Position numbers and translations under genes: made by a program. Shown here piece after piece: positions 27,178 to 35,239 of a stretch of 64,000 nucleotides of DNA. The notes under the pieces are model-generated. The model ran no database searches. It had not been told where the DNA came from and saw only the letters and a program-made list of their open reading frames with translations. Each line of letters starts with the position of its first letter. The stretch's first letter is position 1. This stretch comes from Haloferax mediterranei ATCC 33500. GTDB taxonomy: Archaea > Halobacteriota > Halobacteria > Halobacteriales > Haloferacaceae. Location: NCBI RefSeq assembly GCF_000306765.2, contig NC_017941.2, positions 806,001 to 870,000 on the forward strand, written 5' to 3'.

Positions 27178-27435
27178 TTACACCGCGTTGTCGTCGAGTT
27201 CCGACGAGACGTAGACGACGAGTACGAGCGGAATTCCGAGGACGAGTGCGATAGTTAGCGCCCCGTAGGCAGCGAATCCGATGGGTGTTGCCGGGAATGG
27301 AATTACGAACAAAAATTGGGGTGCACTGAGCTTCGGGACGAACGTCCCCGCGAGGAAGCCTGCGGTACCGGCGGCGGCGACGAGGGCGACGTATAATCCG
27401 AGAACGAATCGCTGACCGCGGACGTTCGAACTCAC
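27178..27435 (-). CDS. Small three-TM protein of the cytochrome oxidase region (DUF7520-like)
   Basis: About 85 residues from the GTG at 27435 (SSNVRGQRFVLGLYVAL) to YVSSELDDNAV. It has two to three hydrophobic helices and a PFPATPIGFAAYGALT centre. The upstream part of the open frame to 27516 looks non-coding. I associate this pattern with a haloarchaeal family often found near terminal oxidase genes; the family number is from memory. Confidence 0.6.
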   Translation of the reverse strand: MSSNVRGQRFVLGLYVALVAAAGTAGFLAGTFVPKLSAPQFLFVIPFPATPIGFAAYGALTIALVLGIPLVLVVYVSSELDDNAV

Positions 27436-27525
27436 GATTTCAGGTCCGAACCGCACGCTGTTAGGGGTTTCCGTTCCTTTCCGCGCACCGATGCACCTTT
27501 TGCCGCACAGTCGCAAGCCATCGGT

Positions 27526-27609
27526 ATGTCGGATACCGATATCCTCGGAATCATCCTCGGGGCCATCGCGATACTGATGTTTGTGACGGGTATTCTCCTC
27601 GTCATCTGA
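27526..27609 (+). CDS. Possible 27-residue single-TM micropeptide
   Basis: ATG at 27526 opens MSDTDILGIILGAIAILMFV followed by TGILLVI and TGA at 27609: an acidic N-terminus then one ideal transmembrane helix. It sits divergently beside the small oxidase-region membrane protein and between it and coxA. Very small membrane subunits are common in terminal oxidases, so a real gene is plausible; chance cannot be excluded at this length. Confidence 0.45.
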   Translation: MSDTDILGIILGAIAILMFVTGILLVI

Positions 27610-27793
27610 GAAACGCCTGTTCTCTGCAGCAGTCGTCAGTTAGTGTGAGCGGGCGCGCTCAACCCATTCTCGCGTCGTTCGGGAGTTCGTCTGAACGCCG
27701 CAAGGTTGTCTCTGAACGAAATCGACGCTGAGCGCGTTCGCTCTCGAAAACAGCGTCCGAAAGAAGTGGCCGCGAAGTCGACGAGTGTGTTCG

Positions 27794-29590
27794 TTACTCG
27801 TCGTCAGCCGCAGGTACCGTGTCCGCGTCAGCAATCGTTTGACCGCCGTCGGTTGCGAGTTCAGACTCTTCTTCGCCACCGTCGGGGACGGCCGTCTGCA
27901 GTTTCCGTTCGAACCAAGCCCACTCGGCGGTTTCGAGGTTGTCTTCACCGAGGTTCCATGGGTCGCCGTCCTGGACGACAGGGCCTTCGAGCCACGACTG
28001 GACGAAGTTCCAGACGAAAATCATCTGACCGGCGAGCAGGATGAGCGCGCCGATTGTGGCAATCTGGTGCAGCGTTGCGAACTGCGGCAGGTAGGTCGCG
28101 TAGCGACGCGGCATGCCACCGTATCCGAGCAGAATCATCGCGAAGAACGTCACGTTGGTCCCGATCATCGAGAGCCAGAAGTGCCACTTACCGAGCGTGA
28201 CCTGGTACATCCGGCCGGTGTAGATGGGGAACCAGTAGTAGAGGCCAGCGAAGCCGGCGAAGGCGATGGCACCCATGACGATGTAGTGGAAGTGACCGAC
28301 GACGTAGTAGGTGTCGTGGAGGATGAGGTCCACCGGAATCGACGCGAGGAAGACGCCCGTCACGCCGCCGAGGATGAAGTTCGACACGAAGCCGATACAG
28401 AAGAGCATCGGCGTCGTGAGGCGAATCTTCCCGTTCCACATCGTCGTGATCCAGTTGAACGTCTTCACCGCACTCGGAATCGCAATGGCGAGCGAGACGG
28501 CCATGAACGACGCACGGAGACGGGGGTCGATACCCGTCGCGAACATGTGGTGCGCCCAGACACCGAACGAGAGGACACCAATGGCGAGCGTGGAGTACAC
28601 GACGAACTTGAACCCGAAGAGGCGACGGCCCGCAAAGCGGGGGAGCACGAGGCTCACGATACCCATCGGGGGAAGCACGAGGATGTACACTTCGGGGTGA
28701 CCGAAGAACCAAAACAGGTGCTGCCAGAGAATTGCGCCGCCGTCGACCGAGAAGAACATCGTTCCGAAGTTCCGGTCGAGAAGCAGCATGAGAATCGCGC
28801 TACCGAGGAGCGGGAACGCGAACAGGATGAGACCAGACTGGGTGAGGACCGTCCACGAGAAGATGTCGAGGTTGGCCCACGAGACCTTCTCGTCACGCTC
28901 CGTGAAGATGGTCGCAATGAAGTTGATCGCACCCATCGTGGCCGAGACACCCGAGAGGTGCAGGCCGAGAAGCATCAGGTCCACACCGGCGTTTACCTGG
29001 TTTCCGGAGCCGGCACCGGCCGAAAGCGGTGTGTACATCGTCCAGGCCGTCTGCGCCGGAATCACGTCCGGGATGGGGAAGAACCCGGCCCAGATGAGCA
29101 GCGCCGCCGGCGGCAGGAGCCAGAACGCGATGGCGTTGATACGCGGGAACGCCATGTCGTCGGCACCAATGAGAAGCGGGATGAAGTAGTTCGAGAACGC
29201 GGCGAGAATGGGCGTCCCGAACAAAAACAGCATCGTAATCCCGTGGCTGGTGAGCAACGAGTTATAGAACGTGTTCGAAATGACCGTCGCCGCCGGGTCC
29301 GCAAGTTCGATACGCATCAGGACGACCATGAGTCCGCCTACGGCGAATGCGACGAGCGCGTACGCGCCGTAAAGTATCCCGATGTCCTTGTGGTCGACCG
29401 TTGTTAACCAACGGATGACCCCGGATGGTTTCTCTTCCGAGACGTACTGCTCTGCAGTACCACCGACGGTTCCACCGCCCGCGAGCGGGGTGTACGACCG
29501 CCAGTCTTCGACCCGCGCGAGCCACGCGGCGACGGCGATGAGGAAGACCCCCATGAGCACCGTCAGTGCTAACTGTCCGTTAACCTCCAT
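27794..29590 (-). CDS. coxA: Cytochrome c/quinol oxidase subunit I (haem-copper oxidase)
   Basis: A 598-residue protein with about 12-14 transmembrane helices. It begins with a short haloarchaeal extension and WLTTVDHKDIGILYG. Haem and CuB ligands are visible: SHGITM, FFGHPEVYI with the cross-linked His-Tyr pair, WAHHMF, and VVGHFHYIV. The C-terminal tail is long and acidic. It is the catalytic O2-reducing, proton-pumping subunit. Subunit II is not adjacent here, but three small membrane genes follow upstream on the same strand or nearby. Confidence 0.95.
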   Translation of the reverse strand: MEVNGQLALTVLMGVFLIAVAAWLARVEDWRSYTPLAGGGTVGGTAEQYVSEEKPSGVIRWLTTVDHKDIGILYGAYALVAFAVGGLMVVLMRIELADPAATVISNTFYNSLLTSHGITMLFLFGTPILAAFSNYFIPLLIGADDMAFPRINAIAFWLLPPAALLIWAGFFPIPDVIPAQTAWTMYTPLSAGAGSGNQVNAGVDLMLLGLHLSGVSATMGAINFIATIFTERDEKVSWANLDIFSWTVLTQSGLILFAFPLLGSAILMLLLDRNFGTMFFSVDGGAILWQHLFWFFGHPEVYILVLPPMGIVSLVLPRFAGRRLFGFKFVVYSTLAIGVLSFGVWAHHMFATGIDPRLRASFMAVSLAIAIPSAVKTFNWITTMWNGKIRLTTPMLFCIGFVSNFILGGVTGVFLASIPVDLILHDTYYVVGHFHYIVMGAIAFAGFAGLYYWFPIYTGRMYQVTLGKWHFWLSMIGTNVTFFAMILLGYGGMPRRYATYLPQFATLHQIATIGALILLAGQMIFVWNFVQSWLEGPVVQDGDPWNLGEDNLETAEWAWFERKLQTAVPDGGEEESELATDGGQTIADADTVPAADDE

Positions 29591-29652
29591 GGATGTGCCT
29601 GAGTAGTGCAGGGTAATGAAAGATTCGGGACCGCCCTGCGATTCGAGGTGTT

Positions 29653-30012
29653 TTAAGCCGTCTCTTCCGCCGCTTCGACTGCGTCCGCTTCGTTAGTTTC
29701 TTCCAGTTCGGCGGCTTCCGCCGCTTCCTCTTCGTGGAGCGGGCCGACGCCGGGGACCGTCGCTTGGCCCGGCGGGTAGACGGTTCCGGACTGCTCCGCG
29801 CCAACGATTGCTTTCCCCGAGAGGTACGTGAGCACCGCCAAGAGAACAAACGGCGTGACGAGGAGTCCGTACTGAAGTCCTGAAGCGAGCGATTCGAACC
29901 CGAACGGGTTGACAAGAGCGAAAGCCACCACGAAAAACAGGATGATGACTAACGGCACCATGTTGACCGTCAAGTCGAGGATGGTGTCCTTGTCGAACGT
30001 CTTGGTTCCCAT
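29653..30012 (-). CDS. Two-TM protein of the oxidase cluster (DUF6684-like)
   Basis: About 119 residues from the ATG at 30012 (MGTKTFDKDTILDLTVNMVP), with two membrane helices (about 18-42 and 55-78), a GTVYPPGQATVPGVGP segment and an Ala/Glu-rich acidic tail. Co-directional with coxA, 63 bp upstream of it, so probably in the same transcript. Family resemblance is to small haloarchaeal proteins conserved next to oxidase genes; function unknown. Confidence 0.72.
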   Translation of the reverse strand: MGTKTFDKDTILDLTVNMVPLVIILFFVVAFALVNPFGFESLASGLQYGLLVTPFVLLAVLTYLSGKAIVGAEQSGTVYPPGQATVPGVGPLHEEEAAEAAELEETNEADAVEAAEETA

Positions 30013-30092
30013 ATCGAGACACTGGGGGACGCCGTTCAAATAGATTGTTGGTTTCTCGTTCGACTGACGGCGACCACTACGTAAAGTTAAGC

Positions 30093-30458
30093 TTAGATGT
30101 CCTGTCGCTGCTCACGGACGAACAACTCGAAGACTACGCCGCCAAAGACGAGCAATGCCGCCGCAGTAATCACTGCGTACCCACGTGCGACGAGGTTGAT
30201 GTCGGTGAACGCCAGTGCCGCCCCGAACCCAAACAAGATGACGGAAAACCCAATTAATGCCCGCATTGTGGACCCAACGTATCCGGATTCGCTGAGCATG
30301 CCGACGACACTTCCTCCGAACAAGAGGAGGCCTCCGACGGCGAGCGGGAACAGGCCGAAAAGGAGACCCAATTCGGAGATAGGGATACCGAGTGCGATGA
30401 ACACTGGCCACGGACTGGCCGTGCGGTACTGGTCGGAGAGTCCCGGCGCTTCGTCCAT
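30093..30458 (-). CDS. Four-TM protein of the oxidase cluster (DUF7541-like)
   Basis: A 121-residue membrane protein starting MDEAPGLSDQYRTASPWPVF and predicted to cross the membrane four times. The N-terminal SDQYRTASPWP is a recurring signature in haloarchaeal proteins adjacent to cox genes. It lies 81 bp upstream of the DUF6684-like gene on the same strand, giving a probable unit of four genes ending with coxA. Assembly or stabilisation of the oxidase is a guess from context. Confidence 0.72.
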   Translation of the reverse strand: MDEAPGLSDQYRTASPWPVFIALGIPISELGLLFGLFPLAVGGLLLFGGSVVGMLSESGYVGSTMRALIGFSVILFGFGAALAFTDINLVARGYAVITAAALLVFGGVVFELFVREQRQDI

Positions 30459-30503
30459 ACAGGGCCGTTGGGCTGTGTCGTAACAAGCCCTTCGGAACGG
30501 TGG

Positions 30504-30707
30504 CTACCGGAGTGAGATACCCTGACGGGTGAGAAAGTCGCTCACCGCCCGAATCTCGACCGGACTCCCGATAATTCGGCACAGTTCTTCAGTTTGGGCA
30601 TGGATAGTAACGACGAACTCGGCTTCGATCTCGTCGCGTATACTATCCAGAAGCGCGCACGGAAGCACGATTTGGGTGCTATCGCGGAGCGTCCTGGGGT
30701 CCGGCAT
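30504..30707 (-). CDS. Small conserved haloarchaeal protein
   Basis: A 67-residue protein, MPDPRTLRDSTQIVLP onward, with an alternating helix-strand pattern and ending FLTRQGISLR. It resembles a family of uncharacterised haloarchaeal proteins (VNG_1110C-like, from memory). It is the most upstream gene of the oxidase-side minus-strand group, 46 bp from the next gene. Confidence 0.62.
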   Translation of the reverse strand: MPDPRTLRDSTQIVLPCALLDSIRDEIEAEFVVTIHAQTEELCRIIGSPVEIRAVSDFLTRQGISLR

Positions 30708-30920
30708 CGGTCTTTATCGGGCGGTCGGATGCGTTATGTATAATCGTGCCGATATTTTTCGGCGCACGCGTATGAATTAATCCCATTTTCCTCACGTCGA
30801 TGATGGCTAAACGGCCGATAGTGTCGAAGTTTGTCGGTACGTGTTCGGTTTTTTCTTCCGGTACGAATCTGCGGGTCGGAAGGAAAGGGTTTTTCGACGG
30901 ACGCGGCGGAACTGTTAACG

Positions 30921-32030
30921 ATGGGACTGGAGGAGGAGATCGAAGATATCCGCGAGGAGATATCTAATACGCCGTACAACAAGTCGACTGAGGCGCACAT
31001 CGGTCGGCTCAAGGCGAAACTCGCGGAACTGAAAGAGAAACTCGAAAACCAGAGTTCAGCCGGTGGCGGCCAAGGATACGCCGTCGAGAAAACCGGCGAC
31101 GCGACAGTCGCACTGGTCGGATTCCCCAGCGTGGGTAAGTCGACGCTCATCAACGCGCTCACCAACGCGGACAGTGAGACCGGCGAGTACGAGTTTACGA
31201 CGCTCGACGTGAACCCGGGAATGCTGAAGTACAGAGGTGCGAACATCCAGATACTGGACGTTCCCGGCCTCATCGAAGGCGCTGCCGGTGGCCGTGGTGG
31301 CGGTAAGGAGGTTCTCTCTGTCGTCCGCACCGCCGACCTCGTCGTCTTCATGCTCTCGGTGTTCGAGATAGAGCGTTACGAGCGACTCCAAACGGAACTC
31401 TATAACAACAAGATTCGACTGGATACGTCGCCGCCGAACCTCTCTATCACGAAGCGAGGAAAAGGCGGGATTCGAGTGACGAAAAGCGACAGCGTCGACC
31501 TCGAAGAGGACACGATAAAAGGGATTCTCCGCGAGCACGGCTTTGTCAACGCCGAAGTGACGCTCCGCGGTGAGACGACCATCGACGAGCTCGTCGACGG
31601 TATCATGAAAAACCGCGTCTACCTGCCGTCTATCGTCGCCGTCAACAAGGCAGACCTCATCGATAAGGACTACCTCCCGACGGTCGAGGAGAACCTCCGC
31701 GAGGTCGGTCTCGACCCCGACGAAGTGACGTTCATCAGCGCCGAAGCCGAAAAGGGACTCGACGCACTGAAAGACGAGATTTGGGAGGCGCTCGGCCTTA
31801 TCCGAATTTACATGGACAAACCCGGACGCGGCGTCGATTACGAGGAACCGCTTATCCTCCGCGAAGGAGACACAATCGACGACGCGATTCACAAGTTAGG
31901 GGCCAAACTCGACGAACGCTTCCGGTTCGCTCGCGTCTCTGGGCCAAGTGCGAAACACGACGACCAACAGGTCGGGCGTGACCACGTACTGGCGGACGAA
32001 GACGTGCTTCGCATCATCGCCCAGCGGTGA
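30921..32030 (+). CDS. Drg/Rbg-type GTPase with TGS domain
   Basis: A 369-residue OBG-family GTPase of the DRG subgroup shared by archaea and eukaryotes and linked to ribosome function. The N-terminal helical hairpin has SNTPYNKSTEAHIGRLKAKLA. The G domain has G1 GFPSVGKST, G3 DVPGLIEGAAGG, G4 NKADL and G5 SAEAEKG. A C-terminal TGS domain starts near IRIYMDKPGRG. The ATG at 30921 (MGLEEEIEDI) is chosen over an upstream in-frame start at 30831 because it matches the family N-terminus. Its stop overlaps the next start by 4 bp. Confidence 0.95.
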   Translation: MGLEEEIEDIREEISNTPYNKSTEAHIGRLKAKLAELKEKLENQSSAGGGQGYAVEKTGDATVALVGFPSVGKSTLINALTNADSETGEYEFTTLDVNPGMLKYRGANIQILDVPGLIEGAAGGRGGGKEVLSVVRTADLVVFMLSVFEIERYERLQTELYNNKIRLDTSPPNLSITKRGKGGIRVTKSDSVDLEEDTIKGILREHGFVNAEVTLRGETTIDELVDGIMKNRVYLPSIVAVNKADLIDKDYLPTVEENLREVGLDPDEVTFISAEAEKGLDALKDEIWEALGLIRIYMDKPGRGVDYEEPLILREGDTIDDAIHKLGAKLDERFRFARVSGPSAKHDDQQVGRDHVLADEDVLRIIAQR

Positions 32031-32500
32031 CGACTAATCCGTCGGAACAATCCAACGCACGTGTCGTTCGACGGTACACCGAACTACTCCTCGTCTTTGT
32101 CCTCGGGTTCGTCCCCTGGTCCGTTCAGACGTTTGCGACTGGCTCAGCAACGCTGCTTTTCCCCTGGGGACTCGTTACGCCGTCCACGCTGAGCGTCACA
32201 ACGGTTATCGACTTCCTCTTTCGCTTCACGGTTGGACTCCCCGACTACATCCTCGCGTGGCCTCTCGGCGTCGTCTGTTATCTCGTCTCGCTTGGGAGCG
32301 TCGTTTCCGGGTACGTCTTCGGACGTTCAGATATTCGAATCACGGTCGCCGGTCTCGTACTCGCAGGCGTGACGCAACTAGAGGTCGCTCGCGGGTTTTC
32401 CGTTCAACCGGGTCGAACTGCGTGGCCGGTCGGGACACTCGCTTTGTGGGCTGTTGCAGCCTACCTCTATCGGTCGCACACGGTTGCGTCGGATTCGTAA
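32027..32500 (+). CDS. TIGR04206-like haloarchaeal membrane protein
   Basis: A 157-residue protein with four to five hydrophobic segments, GTG start overlapping the GTPase stop, so the pair is coupled. Sequence such as ELLLVFVLGFVPWSVQTF and YILAWPLGVVCYLVSLG resembles a hydrophobic family (TIGR04206) that I recall being defined by its proximity to archaeosortase A in haloarchaea. ArtA is encoded about 5.5 kb downstream here, which agrees. Function unknown. Confidence 0.68.
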   Translation: MTTNPSEQSNARVVRRYTELLLVFVLGFVPWSVQTFATGSATLLFPWGLVTPSTLSVTTVIDFLFRFTVGLPDYILAWPLGVVCYLVSLGSVVSGYVFGRSDIRITVAGLVLAGVTQLEVARGFSVQPGRTAWPVGTLALWAVAAYLYRSHTVASDS

Positions 32501-32657
32501 TCGACGGTTAATGTGAGACCCACGCGCGGGTACGCGAGTTTCTCACTACGTTGTCACCGTACGTTTTGAGTCCAAAGGAAGACGCAGACGACAGGATGAA
32601 ACTGGCTGAAAGCAAGCGGCTAAGATAAAACAGGTGACCAAGCCCCAGCGACACGCT

Positions 32658-34100
32658 TCAGTCGTCTGCGACAGCCTCGGGTCGGTAGCCCCTACTGACG
32701 ATTTTCCACGTTCCCGTCCGGAAGCGATAGTAGTTCAACGTTGCTGGAATCGTTGTCTCGGCGACGAACGCCAGATAGAGTCCGGTGATTCCGAGTGAAG
32801 TCACAGACCCGATGTACGTGAGCGGAATCGAACAGAGGAACATGCCGACGAACTGGCTTCCGAACGTCCACGCGGTGTCTCCGCTGGCGTCGAGCGGCCC
32901 CGCTGCCCCGCCGGAGACTCCCTGTAAGATGACGGCGAAACAGGCGACGTACACCAAGTTGACGGCAATCGGCACCGCTGGGTCGCTTGCATTCTTGACG
33001 AACCCGAGGACAATCGGGCGGGCAAACAGAGCGACGAGAACCGCGGAGACGACGTAGGTCGCCACGGCGAATCGAATCACCTCCCGTCCGTAGGATTCGG
33101 CGGTCTCTTCGTCATCTTTGCCGAGTGCCTGTCCGACGAGGCTCGAAGATGCTAGTCCGAAGCCCCATCCGGGTGTGTTCATCAGCCCCCAGATACGCCG
33201 GACGATGACGAACGCCGCAACCACATTCGGACCGAAGCTATCGAGGATGGCGAGCATCGGGAACTCCGCGACGGTCCAGACGAGTCCTCGACCCATTACG
33301 GGAACACCGATTGTAATGAGGTCGACGAGGGTACTGAAATCAAGAAATTCGCCGAAGGGGTCGATGGTGACGGGGAACTCGCCGACGCCTGGAAGCGACC
33401 CTTGTGAGAGTCCGATGATGAACGCGCTAGTGACGACAACGTTGGAGAGAACCGTCCCGAGTGCTGCACCTTTGACGCCCAGATTGAGGCCGAAGATGAG
33501 TACTGCGTTGAGACCAATGTTCACGACTGCGCCGCTCGCGCGAAGAATCATCGCCGTGTATGCGTCGTCGGTCCCGACGAGCACGCGACTGCCAATGAGA
33601 TTCAGTCCGGCGAATGGAACGCCGAGACCGACGATTCGGAGGTAGGTTGCCCCGAGTTGGATAGCCTCGGTGTTGTTGCTCAAAAGTGAAATCAGCGCTG
33701 TCGGATACAGCCAAAAGACGGCCGTGACTGGCAGCGTTACAATAACGGTGAGAAGCACGCTCGACCGAACTGCAAGTCCCAGTTCATCAATCGCGTCTGC
33801 GCCGAAGCGTTGCGAGACGAGCGCGATAGTCCCGCCAGCGATGCCGCCGCCGAGGGCGAATGCGAGTCCCCAATACGGTCCGGCGAACCCGACCCCAGTA
33901 ATTGCAACTGTTCCCGATGCGATACCAACCATCGCCACGTCGACAGCGTTCTTCGACATGCGGGCGATACCGGTGACGATGCGGGGCCACGCGAGGTCGA
34001 CAGTCCGGACTGCACGCTCACGGTTAAGCAGGCCAACTCGGGAGAGCGCGAGTCCGATACCAAGGATGAGGAGTCGGACAGGGTTGGGGACCGGGAGCAC
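32658..34100 (-). CDS. MATE family efflux transporter
   Basis: A 480-residue integral membrane protein with about 12 hydrophobic helices in two halves (MSKNAVDVAMVGIASGT in the first and VPVMGRGLVWTVAEFPML in the second), which is the multidrug and toxin extrusion layout. It likely exports cationic drugs or metabolites against Na+ or H+. The protein ends with a short charged tail, YRPEAVADD. It is monocistronic and divergent from the VOC gene. Confidence 0.9.
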   Translation of the reverse strand: MLPVPNPVRLLILGIGLALSRVGLLNRERAVRTVDLAWPRIVTGIARMSKNAVDVAMVGIASGTVAITGVGFAGPYWGLAFALGGGIAGGTIALVSQRFGADAIDELGLAVRSSVLLTVIVTLPVTAVFWLYPTALISLLSNNTEAIQLGATYLRIVGLGVPFAGLNLIGSRVLVGTDDAYTAMILRASGAVVNIGLNAVLIFGLNLGVKGAALGTVLSNVVVTSAFIIGLSQGSLPGVGEFPVTIDPFGEFLDFSTLVDLITIGVPVMGRGLVWTVAEFPMLAILDSFGPNVVAAFVIVRRIWGLMNTPGWGFGLASSSLVGQALGKDDEETAESYGREVIRFAVATYVVSAVLVALFARPIVLGFVKNASDPAVPIAVNLVYVACFAVILQGVSGGAAGPLDASGDTAWTFGSQFVGMFLCSIPLTYIGSVTSLGITGLYLAFVAETTIPATLNYYRFRTGTWKIVSRGYRPEAVADD

Positions 34101-34236
34101 AGCCGAATCGTAATCGCGCTGAGTACTTATGCGACACGTAACGAACTAAATCCCTGGGTAAACACCCCGTGCCAACCATGGACGGGGAGTTCCGCGTTCG
34201 GTACGCTTTTTCGCCAGTGCGTCACACCTGTTGGGT

Positions 34237-35016
34237 ATGTCCGGAACTCTCGACCACGTAATGCTCCGTGTCGAAGACCTCGAGGAGGCGCTCGACTGGT
34301 ATACGGCCCACCTCAATTACGAGGAGAAAGGTCGCTGGGAAGCCGATACGTTCACCAACGTCTATCTCGGTCCCGAAGACCTCCACGAGGAGGGTGCCGT
34401 CCTCGAACTCACCTACAACCACGGTGACCACACCTACGAGATGGGAGATGCCTGGGGACACATCGCCGTTCGCGTTCCCGAAGACGAACTCGAATCGTCG
34501 TACCAGCAGCTCATGGACGAAGGCGTCGACGACTACCGCGACCCTGAGTCCTGCGGCGGCCGCTACGCGTTCGTCAAGGACCCCGACGGGCACGAAGTCG
34601 AAATCGTCAAGCGAGACCACGGTGCCAAGTGGAGTCTCGACCACACGATGGTTCGCGTCGAAGACGCCGACGAAGCACTCGGCTTCTGGACTCGAAAGTT
34701 CGAGTACGAACACACCGGTCGCTGGGAGTCAGACACCTTCGCAAACTACTTCGTAAAGCCCGAAGGCGCAGCAAAGGAGGCGATGGCGGTCGAACTCACC
34801 TACAACTACGACGGCCGAACCTACGATATGGGCGACGCGTGGGGACACCTCGCTGTGCGCGCTGACGACCTCCACGAATACTGGGAGACGCTCATGGAGC
34901 GCGAAGCGGAAGAGTACCGTGACCCCGAATCTTGCGACGACATGTTCGCATTCACCAAAGATCCAGACGGGCACGAGATCGAAATTCTCCCCGACGACTT
35001 CGAGACGCCGGAGTAA
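34237..35016 (+). CDS. VOC superfamily protein with two tandem glyoxalase-like domains
   Basis: A 259-residue protein made of two homologous halves (SGTLDHVMLRVEDLEEALDW and WSLDHTMVRVEDADEALGFW), each ending in a DPDGHEVEI / DPDGHEIEI strand that supplies metal-binding His and Glu. A glyoxalase I-like lyase or dioxygenase role is possible. With methylglyoxal synthase elsewhere in this window a detoxification role would make sense, but the substrate is not proven. The ATG at 34237 is preferred over the TTG two codons upstream. Confidence 0.88.
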   Translation: MSGTLDHVMLRVEDLEEALDWYTAHLNYEEKGRWEADTFTNVYLGPEDLHEEGAVLELTYNHGDHTYEMGDAWGHIAVRVPEDELESSYQQLMDEGVDDYRDPESCGGRYAFVKDPDGHEVEIVKRDHGAKWSLDHTMVRVEDADEALGFWTRKFEYEHTGRWESDTFANYFVKPEGAAKEAMAVELTYNYDGRTYDMGDAWGHLAVRADDLHEYWETLMEREAEEYRDPESCDDMFAFTKDPDGHEIEILPDDFETPE

Positions 35017-35239
35017 ATGTTCAACCACTGGTAACTTCTCGAAGCTAATATTTTATTGACAACTCTCAGTTCGTGACGCTCCGGCTACTAAGACATTCCA
35101 CAAAGTATTTACCGTGTCTCCCGTGACTCGGTTTCGTACCCCTACCCAAGGTGATCTCAGCGAGTAATCCCTAGCCCGTTCCTACCCCCGGGCCTGTGGG
35201 CAGAAAGCTATTTCGCCACTTGTAGATCCATCTATAACA
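35017..35239 (+). promoter_or_regulatory. Probable promoter and leader of the S-layer gene
   Basis: A 223-bp gap before the S-layer gene. A TATA-like AAGTATTTA lies at 35103-35111, which would place transcription start near 35135 and leave a leader of about 105 nt. The leader contains CCTACCCCCGGGCCTGTGGGCAG, a possible hairpin. High expression is expected for this gene, but the start site is inferred from sequence alone. Confidence 0.45.

Noticed and set aside
27785-29407. 540-codon plus-strand frame opposite coxA
   Set aside because: It is the antisense shadow of the very well-conserved cytochrome oxidase gene and reads as charged low-complexity sequence.
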